From the NCBI GenBank assembly GCA_021621525.1, contig JAJVUU010000029.1, positions 1 through 21,261 on the forward strand: 21,261 bases of DNA, given 5' to 3'. Under the pieces are notes generated by a model that made no database searches, had not been told where the DNA came from, and worked only from the letters and a program-made list of their open reading frames with translations. Made by a program: the position numbers and the translations under genes. This DNA is from Caryophanales bacterium. GTDB lineage: Bacteria > Bacillota_I > Bacilli_A > RFN20 > CAG-288. This document shows, one piece after another, positions 6,727-14,150 of this stretch (within the stretch, counting starts at the first letter, position 1; every line of letters starts with the position of its first letter).

Positions 6727-7980
6727 ATGCGCATCCTAGAAAAAAACTCTTTTTGTAAAATCCAGAAGCAATTCGACCTCTCCAGAAGCGACGAGGAAGT
6801 CATTTCCTTCCTCTATCTTCCCATTTTGAAAAGCCCGAGCACCTCTCTCTACATCAGTCTCTTTTATTATGCCGACTTATGCGAGAAGCTCGGAGGCTTT
6901 CTAAGCGATGACCTATTGTCTACTTTAGGGATGAGTGAATCCGACTTTCTTCTCTGCCGCAGCCAGCTTGAAGCCATCGGCCTATTGGAAGTCTATCGCA
7001 AGGAAGAGAGGGATTCGGCAAACCAGGTCAAGGCGGCGTATCTTTACCGCCTCCTTCCTCCGGCAAGTCCGAAGAAATTCTTCAACGACGTATTATTGAA
7101 AAGCCTTTTGAACGAAGCCGTAGGAAACAAACGATACTTCTTTCTTTTAAGCTATTTCAAGGCAGATACGGACAAACTCCCCGAAGGCTACATCAATGTG
7201 ACGACACCTTTCAAGGATGTCTTCTCACCCAAGGTCAAGGAAGATGACCTCTCCCTGTCCATCGTCGACCAGGAGATGGAAGACAAGACCTACAAGAGTC
7301 AATCCGATTTCGATACCAAGCTGTTAAGGGAAAAGCTCAAGGCCATAGGATATCCTTTGAAAGACATCAAGTCCCAGATCAAGGAGATCGAGAACATCTG
7401 TGTCCTCTATTCTCCTGATATCGATGACGTCGTCAGTTTGATCTGCGATAACACGGACATGGACGGCATCTTCTATCTTGATTCCTTCAACCGTGATATC
7501 AGAAACCTCCGCCAGTTTGCTTCTCCGGAAAGAGAGAAGGATAATAACCAGGCCTATGGAAATTCAGAGATTTCCAAGATCGTCGAGAAGTTCAACCTCC
7601 TCACACCGGATGAATATCTTTCCATCATGTTTAATGCCAAGCCGGCATCCTTCATGCTGGACGAAATCGAAAAGATCAAGAAGGATCTGAACTTTCCAAA
7701 CCCCGTCATCAACGTCATCCTCGATTATTGCCTGAGAAAGACACACGGAGAGTTCAACACCGTCTTCATCGACAAGGTCAGCTACACCCTTTCTGCCATG
7801 GATGCCAAAAACGCCTATGATGCCATGACCAAGCTCAACAGCAGGGACTTCGAGCTCTCCCAGGTCAGAAGAAAGAAGAAGACCCAGGATACCCTCAAGC
7901 CAGAAAAGGAAGAGAAGAAGGAAGAAAAACAGGTCAGCCAGGATGACCTTCTTGACCTGGACAAGGAGTTTTCATTATGA
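6727..7980 (+). CDS. dnaB: Replication initiation / helicase-loading protein DnaB (Gram-positive type, DnaD-like)
   Basis: A 417-residue member of the Bacillota DnaB/DnaD family, a primosome protein that helps DnaI load the replicative helicase (this DnaB is not the helicase). An N-terminal winged-helix-like domain is signalled by EEVISFLYLPILKSPSTSLY. A DnaD/DDBH2 domain spans about 290-380, containing DEYLSIMFNAKPASF and the conserved Y-x-x-x-N-type segment ILDYCLRKTHGEFNTVFIDK. The C-terminus is a charged K/E tail. The ATG at 6727 is chosen because MRILEKN starts 6 nt after an extended -10; the ATG at 6679 would lie upstream of the promoter. No RBS precedes it, so the mRNA is probably leaderless. 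It overlaps dnaI by ATGA. Confidence 0.9.
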   Translation: MRILEKNSFCKIQKQFDLSRSDEEVISFLYLPILKSPSTSLYISLFYYADLCEKLGGFLSDDLLSTLGMSESDFLLCRSQLEAIGLLEVYRKEERDSANQVKAAYLYRLLPPASPKKFFNDVLLKSLLNEAVGNKRYFFLLSYFKADTDKLPEGYINVTTPFKDVFSPKVKEDDLSLSIVDQEMEDKTYKSQSDFDTKLLREKLKAIGYPLKDIKSQIKEIENICVLYSPDIDDVVSLICDNTDMDGIFYLDSFNRDIRNLRQFASPEREKDNNQAYGNSEISKIVEKFNLLTPDEYLSIMFNAKPASFMLDEIEKIKKDLNFPNPVINVILDYCLRKTHGEFNTVFIDKVSYTLSAMDAKNAYDAMTKLNSRDFELSQVRRKKKTQDTLKPEKEEKKEEKQVSQDDLLDLDKEFSL

Positions 7981-8951
7981 GCGAAGAAAAGACAGCCTTC
8001 GAATATGTCATAGACCGATACCCTTCCCACATCGAGATGGACAAGAAGGAAGAGGAACATCTTCAGGATGAAGTAAGAGGCCTCCTCAAGGAAGATGTCA
8101 AGGCACTGGTTGCCGTAAGAAACCTCCTTAAAAGCGATGCTACCTTTTCCAATTCCACCGGTGAACTCTATGGATATCTAAGAGACAGGAAGGTGTGCCT
8201 TTCCTGCAAGGGGAAGTACTCTCTCTGCCCAAAGAAGAACAAAGGATATTACCTGGATATCTATTATGACCCTGACAGGGATGAAATCAGGACGAAGTCC
8301 AAGGATTGCTCCTATCTCAAGGAACTTGAAAAAGTCTATGCGGACATCGTCTATAGCAACATCAGCAGGGAAAGCATGTTCCATCAGCTTGATTCTTTCC
8401 TTTCCTATATCAGGAGACAGGATTCTGCCACGATGGCAGATTCGGCAAGACTTCTTCTTCAGACATCCAGGGATATCAAGGCATTTGGAGATGAAGCCCC
8501 GATGAAGGGAATGATCCTGAAAAGCATCAACCAGGAAAATCTGGATATCGACCTGATGAAGGCGATGTGCTTCATGTATGCAAAATCTGCTATCCGCACC
8601 TGTTTTGTCGATGTCTCCCTTCTCATCAAGAAGATAAGCGACAAAAGCTACCAGGCAAAGGAAGACCTGATGGCAGCCTATGAAAGGATGTCAGACATCC
8701 CTGCCCTCTTCTTGACGGGATTTGAGAAAATCGGTTATCTTTCCGATGAATGGAAGAAGAAGATCTATCATGATTTGATGAAGAAAAGAGCCATGAAAGG
8801 CAAAATCACCATCCTTTCAACCAAGAGCATGCAATCTCTTTCCGCCTACCTGACCTATCGGCTCCGGGGACTGGATTTCCTAGTGGATACCATCGAGATC
8901 TGGAACTCCTTGTTCAAGATTGTGAAAATTTCTGACTTCGACATGAGATAA
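7977..8951 (+). CDS. dnaI: DnaI-like helicase loader with degenerate ATPase motifs
   Basis: 324 residues following dnaB with a 4-bp overlap and a strong RBS (AAGGAG, 8 nt). The N-terminal helicase-binding zinc region is preserved: C74-x2-C77, C84, a GYYLDIYYDPD stretch and C111, as in DnaI of Bacillus. In DnaI the rest is an AAA+ ATPase. Here the P-loop position after KGMIL (177-181) reads KSINQENLDIDLM instead of a GxxGxGKT motif, and the Walker B position reads PALFLTGFEKIG (242-253) rather than hydrophobic residues plus DD. The fold may persist, but ATP binding by the normal site looks lost. Identity as DnaI comes from the zinc region, length and neighbour; a wholly different C-terminal domain is the alternative. 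Confidence 0.8.
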   Translation: MSEEKTAFEYVIDRYPSHIEMDKKEEEHLQDEVRGLLKEDVKALVAVRNLLKSDATFSNSTGELYGYLRDRKVCLSCKGKYSLCPKKNKGYYLDIYYDPDRDEIRTKSKDCSYLKELEKVYADIVYSNISRESMFHQLDSFLSYIRRQDSATMADSARLLLQTSRDIKAFGDEAPMKGMILKSINQENLDIDLMKAMCFMYAKSAIRTCFVDVSLLIKKISDKSYQAKEDLMAAYERMSDIPALFLTGFEKIGYLSDEWKKKIYHDLMKKRAMKGKITILSTKSMQSLSAYLTYRLRGLDFLVDTIEIWNSLFKIVKISDFDMR

Positions 8952-8956
8952 TAGCG

Positions 8957-8993
8957 AGCCTTCTTGACAATATATGGTTGAGGAGGCTTTTTT
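8957..8993 (+). terminator. Terminator-like hairpin overlapping the next gene's RBS
   Basis: AGCCTTCTTGAC (8957-8968) pairs with GTTGAGGAGGCT (8977-8988) over 12 bp, including 3 G-U pairs, with an 8-nt loop, followed by six T (8988-8993). It starts 5 nt after the dnaI stop. The 3' arm contains GAGGAGG, the Shine-Dalgarno of the gene at 8995. The hairpin would therefore both stop transcription and, in read-through RNA, hide the RBS. Confidence 0.75.
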
Positions 8994-8994
8994 G

Positions 8995-10179
8995 ATGGTC
9001 TATCAAAGCTATGATTCCGACTGTGGGAAGGCAAGCGTCAGAAACTTGCTGTCGGAAGTCTACAAAGACGATTCCTACGAAACCGTTCCTTTGAACAACG
9101 ATTGTGAGGACTTCCTGTCGATCAGGGAAGAACTTCTCAGGTTCGACTGCAAGTACACTTCCTATGACGTAGATAGGATCACCCAGGTCACGGGGAGTCA
9201 ACTTCCGGGGATTGCCAATGTCAGCCATGCAGGCAGGAGTCATTTCGTCCTGCTGTTGAAGATTGGGAAGAAGAAGGTAGAGGTTCTCGACCCCCAGTTT
9301 GGAAGATATGCCCTGAGTCTGAATGAATTTCATGACGTCTTCCTTCATAAGATGCTCTTAAAGGATACAATCGGGAAGAAGGAGAAGCACATGAAGAAGA
9401 GCCTGCTTCTCAGGTCAGAGAAGGTATGCTATTTCCTTTGCTTCCTTTTCCAGGAAATCCTGGCCACTTTTCTTGTCTTATCGACAGGAAGCAGGGATGC
9501 CTTTATGCCATCCATGATTTCCCTGCTCGGTCTTCTTGGCATGATGGTCCTGCAAAGCAGCCTCAACAGGATGATTCTAAGAAGGCTTGAAGAGAAGGTG
9601 ATGATGCCTTACCTTCAGGCAAACAGGGCCAGAGACATGGATAGGCTAAGTTCCCTCTTCCTCTTATGCATCAAGAGGCACAGCAACGCCCTTTCCTATG
9701 GCTTTGCCATCTACGTGCTGATGTTCCTTCTCATCTTCAACCGCTATTTCCTATCCTTCCTAAGCCTGATTGCCATCGCCTTTTTGCTGATCAGAGTCCC
9801 ATTGGCCAAGGAGAAAAACAAAGTCAACAGGGATTGTTCCCTCTTGGAGGAGTCATTCCGAGAGAAGCTAAACCAAGGGGACGAGACTGGAAAACTGGAT
9901 TATCAAAAGGCCAAAAGGAAGACAGCCGAATATGGTCTCAGGCTATCTTTAAGCTATCTTCTTGAATTTATCTGCTGCTTCAGCCTCGTCTTCATCGACC
10001 TATCCATGAACGAGAGGCTCAACATCAATCTTCTTTGCTATTATCTAAGCCTTTCCCTTTCTTTGTCCTTCGTCCTGCACAGATTCTATGTCACCGTCCT
10101 TGACAGGAGCAGGGAGATTTCCTGCATCAATTCCCTTTCCAGCCCACTTGCTCTATTTTTTGCTGAAAAACAAGGTTGA
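8995..10179 (+). CDS. C39-type cysteine peptidase fused to a membrane domain without ATPase
   Basis: A 394-residue protein. The first ~125 residues look like a C39 peptidase, the double-glycine leader processing domain of bacteriocin/peptide exporters: Q4-SYDSD-C10-GKAS (oxyanion Gln and nucleophile Cys), S82-H83-FVLL and D99-PQFG (catalytic His and Asp). Six hydrophobic segments follow at about 143-165, 170-192, 230-248, 250-270, 316-336 and 342-362, as in an ABC exporter membrane domain. There is no nucleotide-binding domain, and none elsewhere in the window. The ATG at 8995 is used because AGGAGG lies 8 nt before it; an upstream ATG at 8974 sits in the hairpin loop. It may process and pass a small peptide with a separate ATPase, or be a membrane-anchored protease. 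No leader-peptide gene was found nearby. Confidence 0.75.
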   Translation: MVYQSYDSDCGKASVRNLLSEVYKDDSYETVPLNNDCEDFLSIREELLRFDCKYTSYDVDRITQVTGSQLPGIANVSHAGRSHFVLLLKIGKKKVEVLDPQFGRYALSLNEFHDVFLHKMLLKDTIGKKEKHMKKSLLLRSEKVCYFLCFLFQEILATFLVLSTGSRDAFMPSMISLLGLLGMMVLQSSLNRMILRRLEEKVMMPYLQANRARDMDRLSSLFLLCIKRHSNALSYGFAIYVLMFLLIFNRYFLSFLSLIAIAFLLIRVPLAKEKNKVNRDCSLLEESFREKLNQGDETGKLDYQKAKRKTAEYGLRLSLSYLLEFICCFSLVFIDLSMNERLNINLLCYYLSLSLSLSFVLHRFYVTVLDRSREISCINSLSSPLALFFAEKQG

Positions 10180-10191
10180 TTGAAATATAAT
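10163..10191 (+). promoter_or_regulatory. Promoter of the ybeY-cdd to sigma operon
   Basis: CTGAAA (10163-10168), a 17-nt spacer and a perfect TATAAT (10186-10191). The -35 lies inside the end of the peptidase gene. The start would be near 10198, about 20 nt before the ATG. Confidence 0.65.
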
Positions 10192-10217
10192 AGTAGAGGA
10201 AAAAGGAGCCATCCAAG

Positions 10218-11090
10218 ATGGAAAAGAACCATATCCTCGAATATCTCAATCAGACAAAGAGACTGCCCGGCATGAGGCAAGTCTTCCAGATTGCCTTTGA
10301 ACACACACTGAAAGTGCTAGGAAAGGAAGACGAACCCTTCCGCATTTCCTTGACCCTGGTAAGCAAGGAAGAGATCCATTCTCTCAACAGGCAATACCGT
10401 GATACCGATAGGGAGACCGATGTCCTGACCTTTGCCTTTGAAGAGGCCGATGTCATCGAAAACGACGGCATCCACGACTTAGGAAACATCATCATATCCC
10501 CGGAGGTCGCAAAGGCCCAGGCCGAGAATTTCAACCACCCACTTCAAAGAGAGCTGGCATTCCTCTTCATCCATGGCCTTCTCCATGCCTTTGGCTATGA
10601 CCATCATCGCAGCAAGGAAGAAGCCGAGGAGATGTTCGCCCTTCAGAACAAGATTCTCAACACCATGCCATATGACTTCTATACCGACATGAAGAAGGCC
10701 ATCAGGCTTGTCAAGGAAGCCCAGAGCAATTCCTATTCCCCTTATTCCCATTTCCGGGTAGGGGCAGTCATTTTGACCAAGGACGGAAAATACCACAAAG
10801 GATTCAACATCGAAAACTCGGCCTATGGAGACAGCATGTGCGCTGAAAGGGTCGCCCTCTTCTCGGTCTATGCCTTGGGCTACAAGAAGGATGACATCGT
10901 CTCTCTGACCTTGGTCACCGATTCATCCAATGTCGGAACGCCCTGTGGAAGCTGCAGGCAGGTCATGTCAGAGCTGATGAACCTCTTCACCAGAGTCCAT
11001 ATCTTCAACAAGGACTTCACCAAGAGGTTGGATACGAGTGTAGAAGAGCTTCTCCCCTACACCTTCACGAAAGAGGATTTGAACGCATGA
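10218..11090 (+). CDS. ybeY-cdd: Fusion of endoribonuclease YbeY and cytidine deaminase
   Basis: A single 290-residue frame carries two complete enzymes. Residues 1-~150 are YbeY, a zinc RNase used in 16S rRNA maturation and ribosome quality control, with its metal motif HGLLHAFGYDH at 119-129. Residues ~156-290 are a cytidine deaminase, converting (deoxy)cytidine to uridine, with the catalytic CAE at 208-210 and zinc ligands PCGSCRQ at 242-248. There is no stop, no frame change and no Shine-Dalgarno before the internal methionines at 150 and 158, so this reads as a true fusion. In Bacillus the order is ybeY-dgkA-cdd-era, so loss of dgkA would bring the two together. RBS AAGGAG lies 9 nt upstream. 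It overlaps era by ATGA. Confidence 0.95.
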   Translation: MEKNHILEYLNQTKRLPGMRQVFQIAFEHTLKVLGKEDEPFRISLTLVSKEEIHSLNRQYRDTDRETDVLTFAFEEADVIENDGIHDLGNIIISPEVAKAQAENFNHPLQRELAFLFIHGLLHAFGYDHHRSKEEAEEMFALQNKILNTMPYDFYTDMKKAIRLVKEAQSNSYSPYSHFRVGAVILTKDGKYHKGFNIENSAYGDSMCAERVALFSVYALGYKKDDIVSLTLVTDSSNVGTPCGSCRQVMSELMNLFTRVHIFNKDFTKRLDTSVEELLPYTFTKEDLNA

Positions 11091-11965
11091 AAAAAGTAGG
11101 ATTCGTCACCGTCTATGGAAGAGCCAATGCCGGAAAGAGCACCATCATCAACAAGTGCCTCGGTTTCAAGCTCCTCCCTGTCTCATCCAAGCCCCAGACG
11201 ACCAGGGACAACGTCAAGGCCATCTATAACGACGAGGATAGCCAGATCATCTTCGTCGACACGCCCGGTGTCTTCAAGCCACACGGAAAGCTCGGTTCCA
11301 TCCTTTTAAGGGATGCCGAAAGTGCCAAGGAAGGCGTCGACTTGATTGTCTATGTCGTCGATGCCGGGGAAGTCCCGAACTTCGAGCTTTGTGAAAAGCT
11401 GAAAAATGTCGAAGTCCCGATCATCCTTTGCTTCAACAAGGTCGACTTGGTCAAGGCCGATGTCGGTGAAGAGAGGCTTTCAAGATACACCTCCCTGCTC
11501 CCTAAGGCCAAGGTCATCAGGATGTCCGCCAAGGATGGCTTCGGTATCCAGGAGCTGCTTGCTGCCATCAAGGAAGAACTTCCTGAAGGCATGCCCTATT
11601 ATCAGGACGACATCGTCTCCGACAGACCCAAGGAATACATCATCGCCGAGATCATCCGTGAGAAGTGCATGAGATTGCTTTCGGCAGAAGTCCCTCATTC
11701 CATCTATGTCGACCTCAAGGGCGTCAACGAAGAGGAAGACGGTTCCCTTCTCGTCTTCGGAAATATCATCGTGGAGAAGGCTTCCGAAAAAGCCATCGTC
11801 ATCGGAAAGAAAGGCTCCATGATCTCCGAGATATCCCGCTATAGCGAACAGTCCATCTCTTCCTATTTCGGTATGCCCGTCCATCTGGAGCTGACGGTGA
11901 AGGTCATACCTGACTGGCGAAACGATGACAAATATCTGAAGAAATTCGGATACGACGAAAAGTGA
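11087..11965 (+). CDS. era: GTPase Era
   Basis: A 292-residue ribosome-assembly GTPase that binds the 3' end of 16S rRNA. G1 is GRANAGKST (11-19; the usual form is GRPNVGKS), G3 is DTPGVFKP, G4 is NKVD and G5 is SAKDG. The C-terminal KH RNA-binding domain includes VIGKKGSMI. Length is normal. SD AGAGG lies 10 nt before the ATG, which overlaps the cdd stop by 4 bp. Co-location with ybeY, also a 16S rRNA maturation enzyme, is the standard Bacillota order. Confidence 0.97.
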   Translation: MKKVGFVTVYGRANAGKSTIINKCLGFKLLPVSSKPQTTRDNVKAIYNDEDSQIIFVDTPGVFKPHGKLGSILLRDAESAKEGVDLIVYVVDAGEVPNFELCEKLKNVEVPIILCFNKVDLVKADVGEERLSRYTSLLPKAKVIRMSAKDGFGIQELLAAIKEELPEGMPYYQDDIVSDRPKEYIIAEIIREKCMRLLSAEVPHSIYVDLKGVNEEEDGSLLVFGNIIVEKASEKAIVIGKKGSMISEISRYSEQSISSYFGMPVHLELTVKVIPDWRNDDKYLKKFGYDEK

Positions 11966-12702
11966 TGCTGGAGCCTGTTGCATATCAAAGCAAGGCCATC
12001 GTCCTATTGTCCACCAGGTACAAGGAAGATTCTGCCATCATCACCTTGGTAGGTGAAAAAGGCCTGTTCAGCCTGCTTGCCAGAGGAATCTACAAGATGA
12101 AGAGTCCTCTCAAGCCTCTTCTGATATCCGGAAGCCTTGTCTATGTCGAGTTCAGGAAATCCTCGGAAATCTCTTTTGCATCATCCGTCAAGGTGCTCTG
12201 GGATTCCTCCGAGCTTCTTACCTCCTACGTCTCTTCCCTCTACCTGATGTATCTAGAAGAGCTTTGCCTTTCCCTGTATCAGTTTGATGATCCGTTTCCC
12301 TTTGACGAAATCTTAAGAATCGTCCAAAGTCTTAGAAACGGTGATACGCTCTCCCTCACCTTACTGACGTTAGGCGTCCTCTATCGAAGTCTTGGAATCG
12401 GACTTGAGACACAAAGATGCGTCCGGTGCAAGAAGACCAGGAACATCGTAGGATATTCTTTTCAGGATGGCGGCTTTCTCTGCAAGGACTGCATCAAGGA
12501 AGGGGATACCTTGGCTACAGACAGGAACGACCTGTATGTATTGAAGTTTACCTTCCACCCCCTGGATGAAGAGATTCTTTCGAAGAAAGTCTTCCATGAA
12601 AACGGCATGAGGATGCTCTGCCTTCTCAACGACAGGCTGTTAAGTTATTTTGATCTGAAGAAGACGAAGTCTTTTCCTTTGCTTTTGTCAGCTTTGGAAT
12701 AG
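11965..12702 (+). CDS. recO: DNA repair protein RecO
   Basis: A 245-residue recombination mediator that works with RecR to load RecA on SSB-coated DNA. It has an N-terminal OB-fold (about 1-80; VLLSTRYKEDSAIITLVGEKGLFSLLARG is characteristic), a helical domain, and the four-cysteine zinc site C152-x2-C155 and C173-x2-C176. The ATG at 11965 shares its A with the era stop (TGATG); a GTG one codon earlier is also possible. The SD is weak, so translation is probably coupled to era. Its 3' end carries the glyS promoter. Confidence 0.92.
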   Translation: MLEPVAYQSKAIVLLSTRYKEDSAIITLVGEKGLFSLLARGIYKMKSPLKPLLISGSLVYVEFRKSSEISFASSVKVLWDSSELLTSYVSSLYLMYLEELCLSLYQFDDPFPFDEILRIVQSLRNGDTLSLTLLTLGVLYRSLGIGLETQRCVRCKKTRNIVGYSFQDGGFLCKDCIKEGDTLATDRNDLYVLKFTFHPLDEEILSKKVFHENGMRMLCLLNDRLLSYFDLKKTKSFPLLLSALE

Positions 12703-12714
12703 ATATGATATAAT
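12685..12714 (+). promoter_or_regulatory. Internal promoter for glyS
   Basis: TTGTCA (12685-12690), an 18-nt spacer and TATAAT (12709-12714), preceded by TGA to give an extended -10. It overlaps the recO stop. The leader to the ATG at 12750 is about 29 nt, too short for a T-box. Confidence 0.7.
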
Positions 12715-12749
12715 AAACATTGATTCTTTTATTGATAAGAGGTACCAAC

Positions 12750-14147
12750 ATGTCCGACAAACAGAAAACATTCGAAGAAGTCACTACACATCTTCAAAGC
12801 ACAGGCTTTGTCTATCAGGGAAGCGAAATCTATGGAGGTCTTTCCAATTCCTGGGATTACGGTCCCTTGGGCGCTTTGCTGAAGAACCACGTCAAGGATC
12901 TTTGGCTGAGACATTTCGTCCGTTCCATCGAATACAACGTCCAGATCGATCCTGCCATCATCATGAATCCGAAGGTCTGGCAGGCGACAGGACATGTCGC
13001 CAATTTCCACGATCCTTTGGTCGACTGCAAATACTGCCATTCCAGGTTCCGTGCCGATCAGATCATCCATGACCAGAAGCCCGACCTTGACGTCGATGGC
13101 ATGAGTCAGGAACAGCTCAACGACATGATGCAGTCCGGCGAAATCAAGTGCCCCACCTGCGGAAAGAGCGAGTTCACTCCGATCCGTCAGTTCCAGATGA
13201 TGTTCAAGACCTTCATCGGTGTCACCGAAGACAAGCAGAGCGAAGTCTACCTCCGACCGGAGACCGCCCAGGGCATCTTCGTCAACTTCAAGAACGTCCT
13301 TCGCACGACAAGAAGAAAGCTTCCTGTCGGAATCTGTGATATCGGCAAGGCTTTCCGAAACGAAATCACTCCAGGCAACTTCACCTTCCGTACCCGTGAA
13401 TTCGAACAGATGGAAATCGAGTTCTTCTTCAAGCCGGGTGAAGATGACAGATGGTTTGAATTTTATAAGCAGAACTGCAAGACCTTCGTCGAGAAACTCG
13501 GTCTGAAGGATGAAAAAGTCCGTTTCAGGGACCATGAACCGGCCGAGCTTGCCTTCTATAGCAAGGCGACGACGGATATCGAATATGACTTCCCGTCCTT
13601 CGGATGGGGTGAACTCATGGGCATCGCATGCCGCGGTGACTATGATCTCAACCGCCATCAGACTGCCTCTAGCCAGGATCTGACCTACCTCGATCCGGAT
13701 ACGAACGAAAGATACATCCCGCATGTCGTCGAACCTTCCTTCGGTCTGGACAGACTGATGCTGGCCCTGTGCTGTGATGCCTATGACGTCGAATCCCTCA
13801 AGGATGGCGCCGATTCCAGAATCGTCATGCACTTCGTGCCTGAATTGGCTCCCTATACGGTCGCCGTCATGCCTTTGAGCAACAAGCTCACCGAAGAAGC
13901 CAAGAAGGTCTTTGACCAGGTCCATTATGAATTCGATGCCATCTTCGACACCACCGGCAGCATCGGCAAGCGTTACCGCAGAGAAGACATGATCGGTACG
14001 CCTTTATGCGTATGTTATGATTTCGACAGTGCCAACGACCATTGCGTGACCGTCAGGGAAAGAGACTCCATGAGCCAGGAACGCGTTTCCATCGATTCAC
14101 TCAACGACTATATCCATAACTTCTTGAAGAAGAACCAGGTGAAGTAA
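12750..14147 (+). CDS. glyS: Glycyl-tRNA synthetase, homodimeric type
   Basis: A 465-residue class II synthetase of the alpha2 (archaeal/eukaryotic-like) type rather than the bacterial glyQ/glyS tetramer. Visible are motif 1 region GGLSNSWDYGPLG, paired cysteines CKYC (93-96) and CPTC (134-137) for zinc, RPETAQGIF (169-177), motif 2 from GKAFRNEI to TREFEQMEIEF (199-225), motif 3 EPSFGLDRL and the C-terminal anticodon domain. The start is set by AGAGG 7 nt before the ATG at 12750; an upstream frame-extending codon at 12720 lies at the predicted transcription start and is rejected. It sits in the usual recO-glyS-dnaG position, the same as in Mollicutes. It has its own promoter, so charging capacity can be set apart from the upstream genes. 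Confidence 0.97.
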   Translation: MSDKQKTFEEVTTHLQSTGFVYQGSEIYGGLSNSWDYGPLGALLKNHVKDLWLRHFVRSIEYNVQIDPAIIMNPKVWQATGHVANFHDPLVDCKYCHSRFRADQIIHDQKPDLDVDGMSQEQLNDMMQSGEIKCPTCGKSEFTPIRQFQMMFKTFIGVTEDKQSEVYLRPETAQGIFVNFKNVLRTTRRKLPVGICDIGKAFRNEITPGNFTFRTREFEQMEIEFFFKPGEDDRWFEFYKQNCKTFVEKLGLKDEKVRFRDHEPAELAFYSKATTDIEYDFPSFGWGELMGIACRGDYDLNRHQTASSQDLTYLDPDTNERYIPHVVEPSFGLDRLMLALCCDAYDVESLKDGADSRIVMHFVPELAPYTVAVMPLSNKLTEEAKKVFDQVHYEFDAIFDTTGSIGKRYRREDMIGTPLCVCYDFDSANDHCVTVRERDSMSQERVSIDSLNDYIHNFLKKNQVK

Positions 14148-14150
14148 AGA

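Noticed and set aside
8974..8994. ATG at 8974 as start of the C39 peptidase
   Set aside because: It lies in the hairpin loop without an RBS; AGGAGG is ideally placed for 8995.
12703..12749. T-box riboswitch upstream of glyS (and of thrS at 4142-4169)
   Set aside because: The available leaders are far too short and contain no T-box sequence.
12729..13925. Long minus-strand open frame opposite glyS
   Set aside because: It mirrors a conserved synthetase, has no motifs and no RBS.
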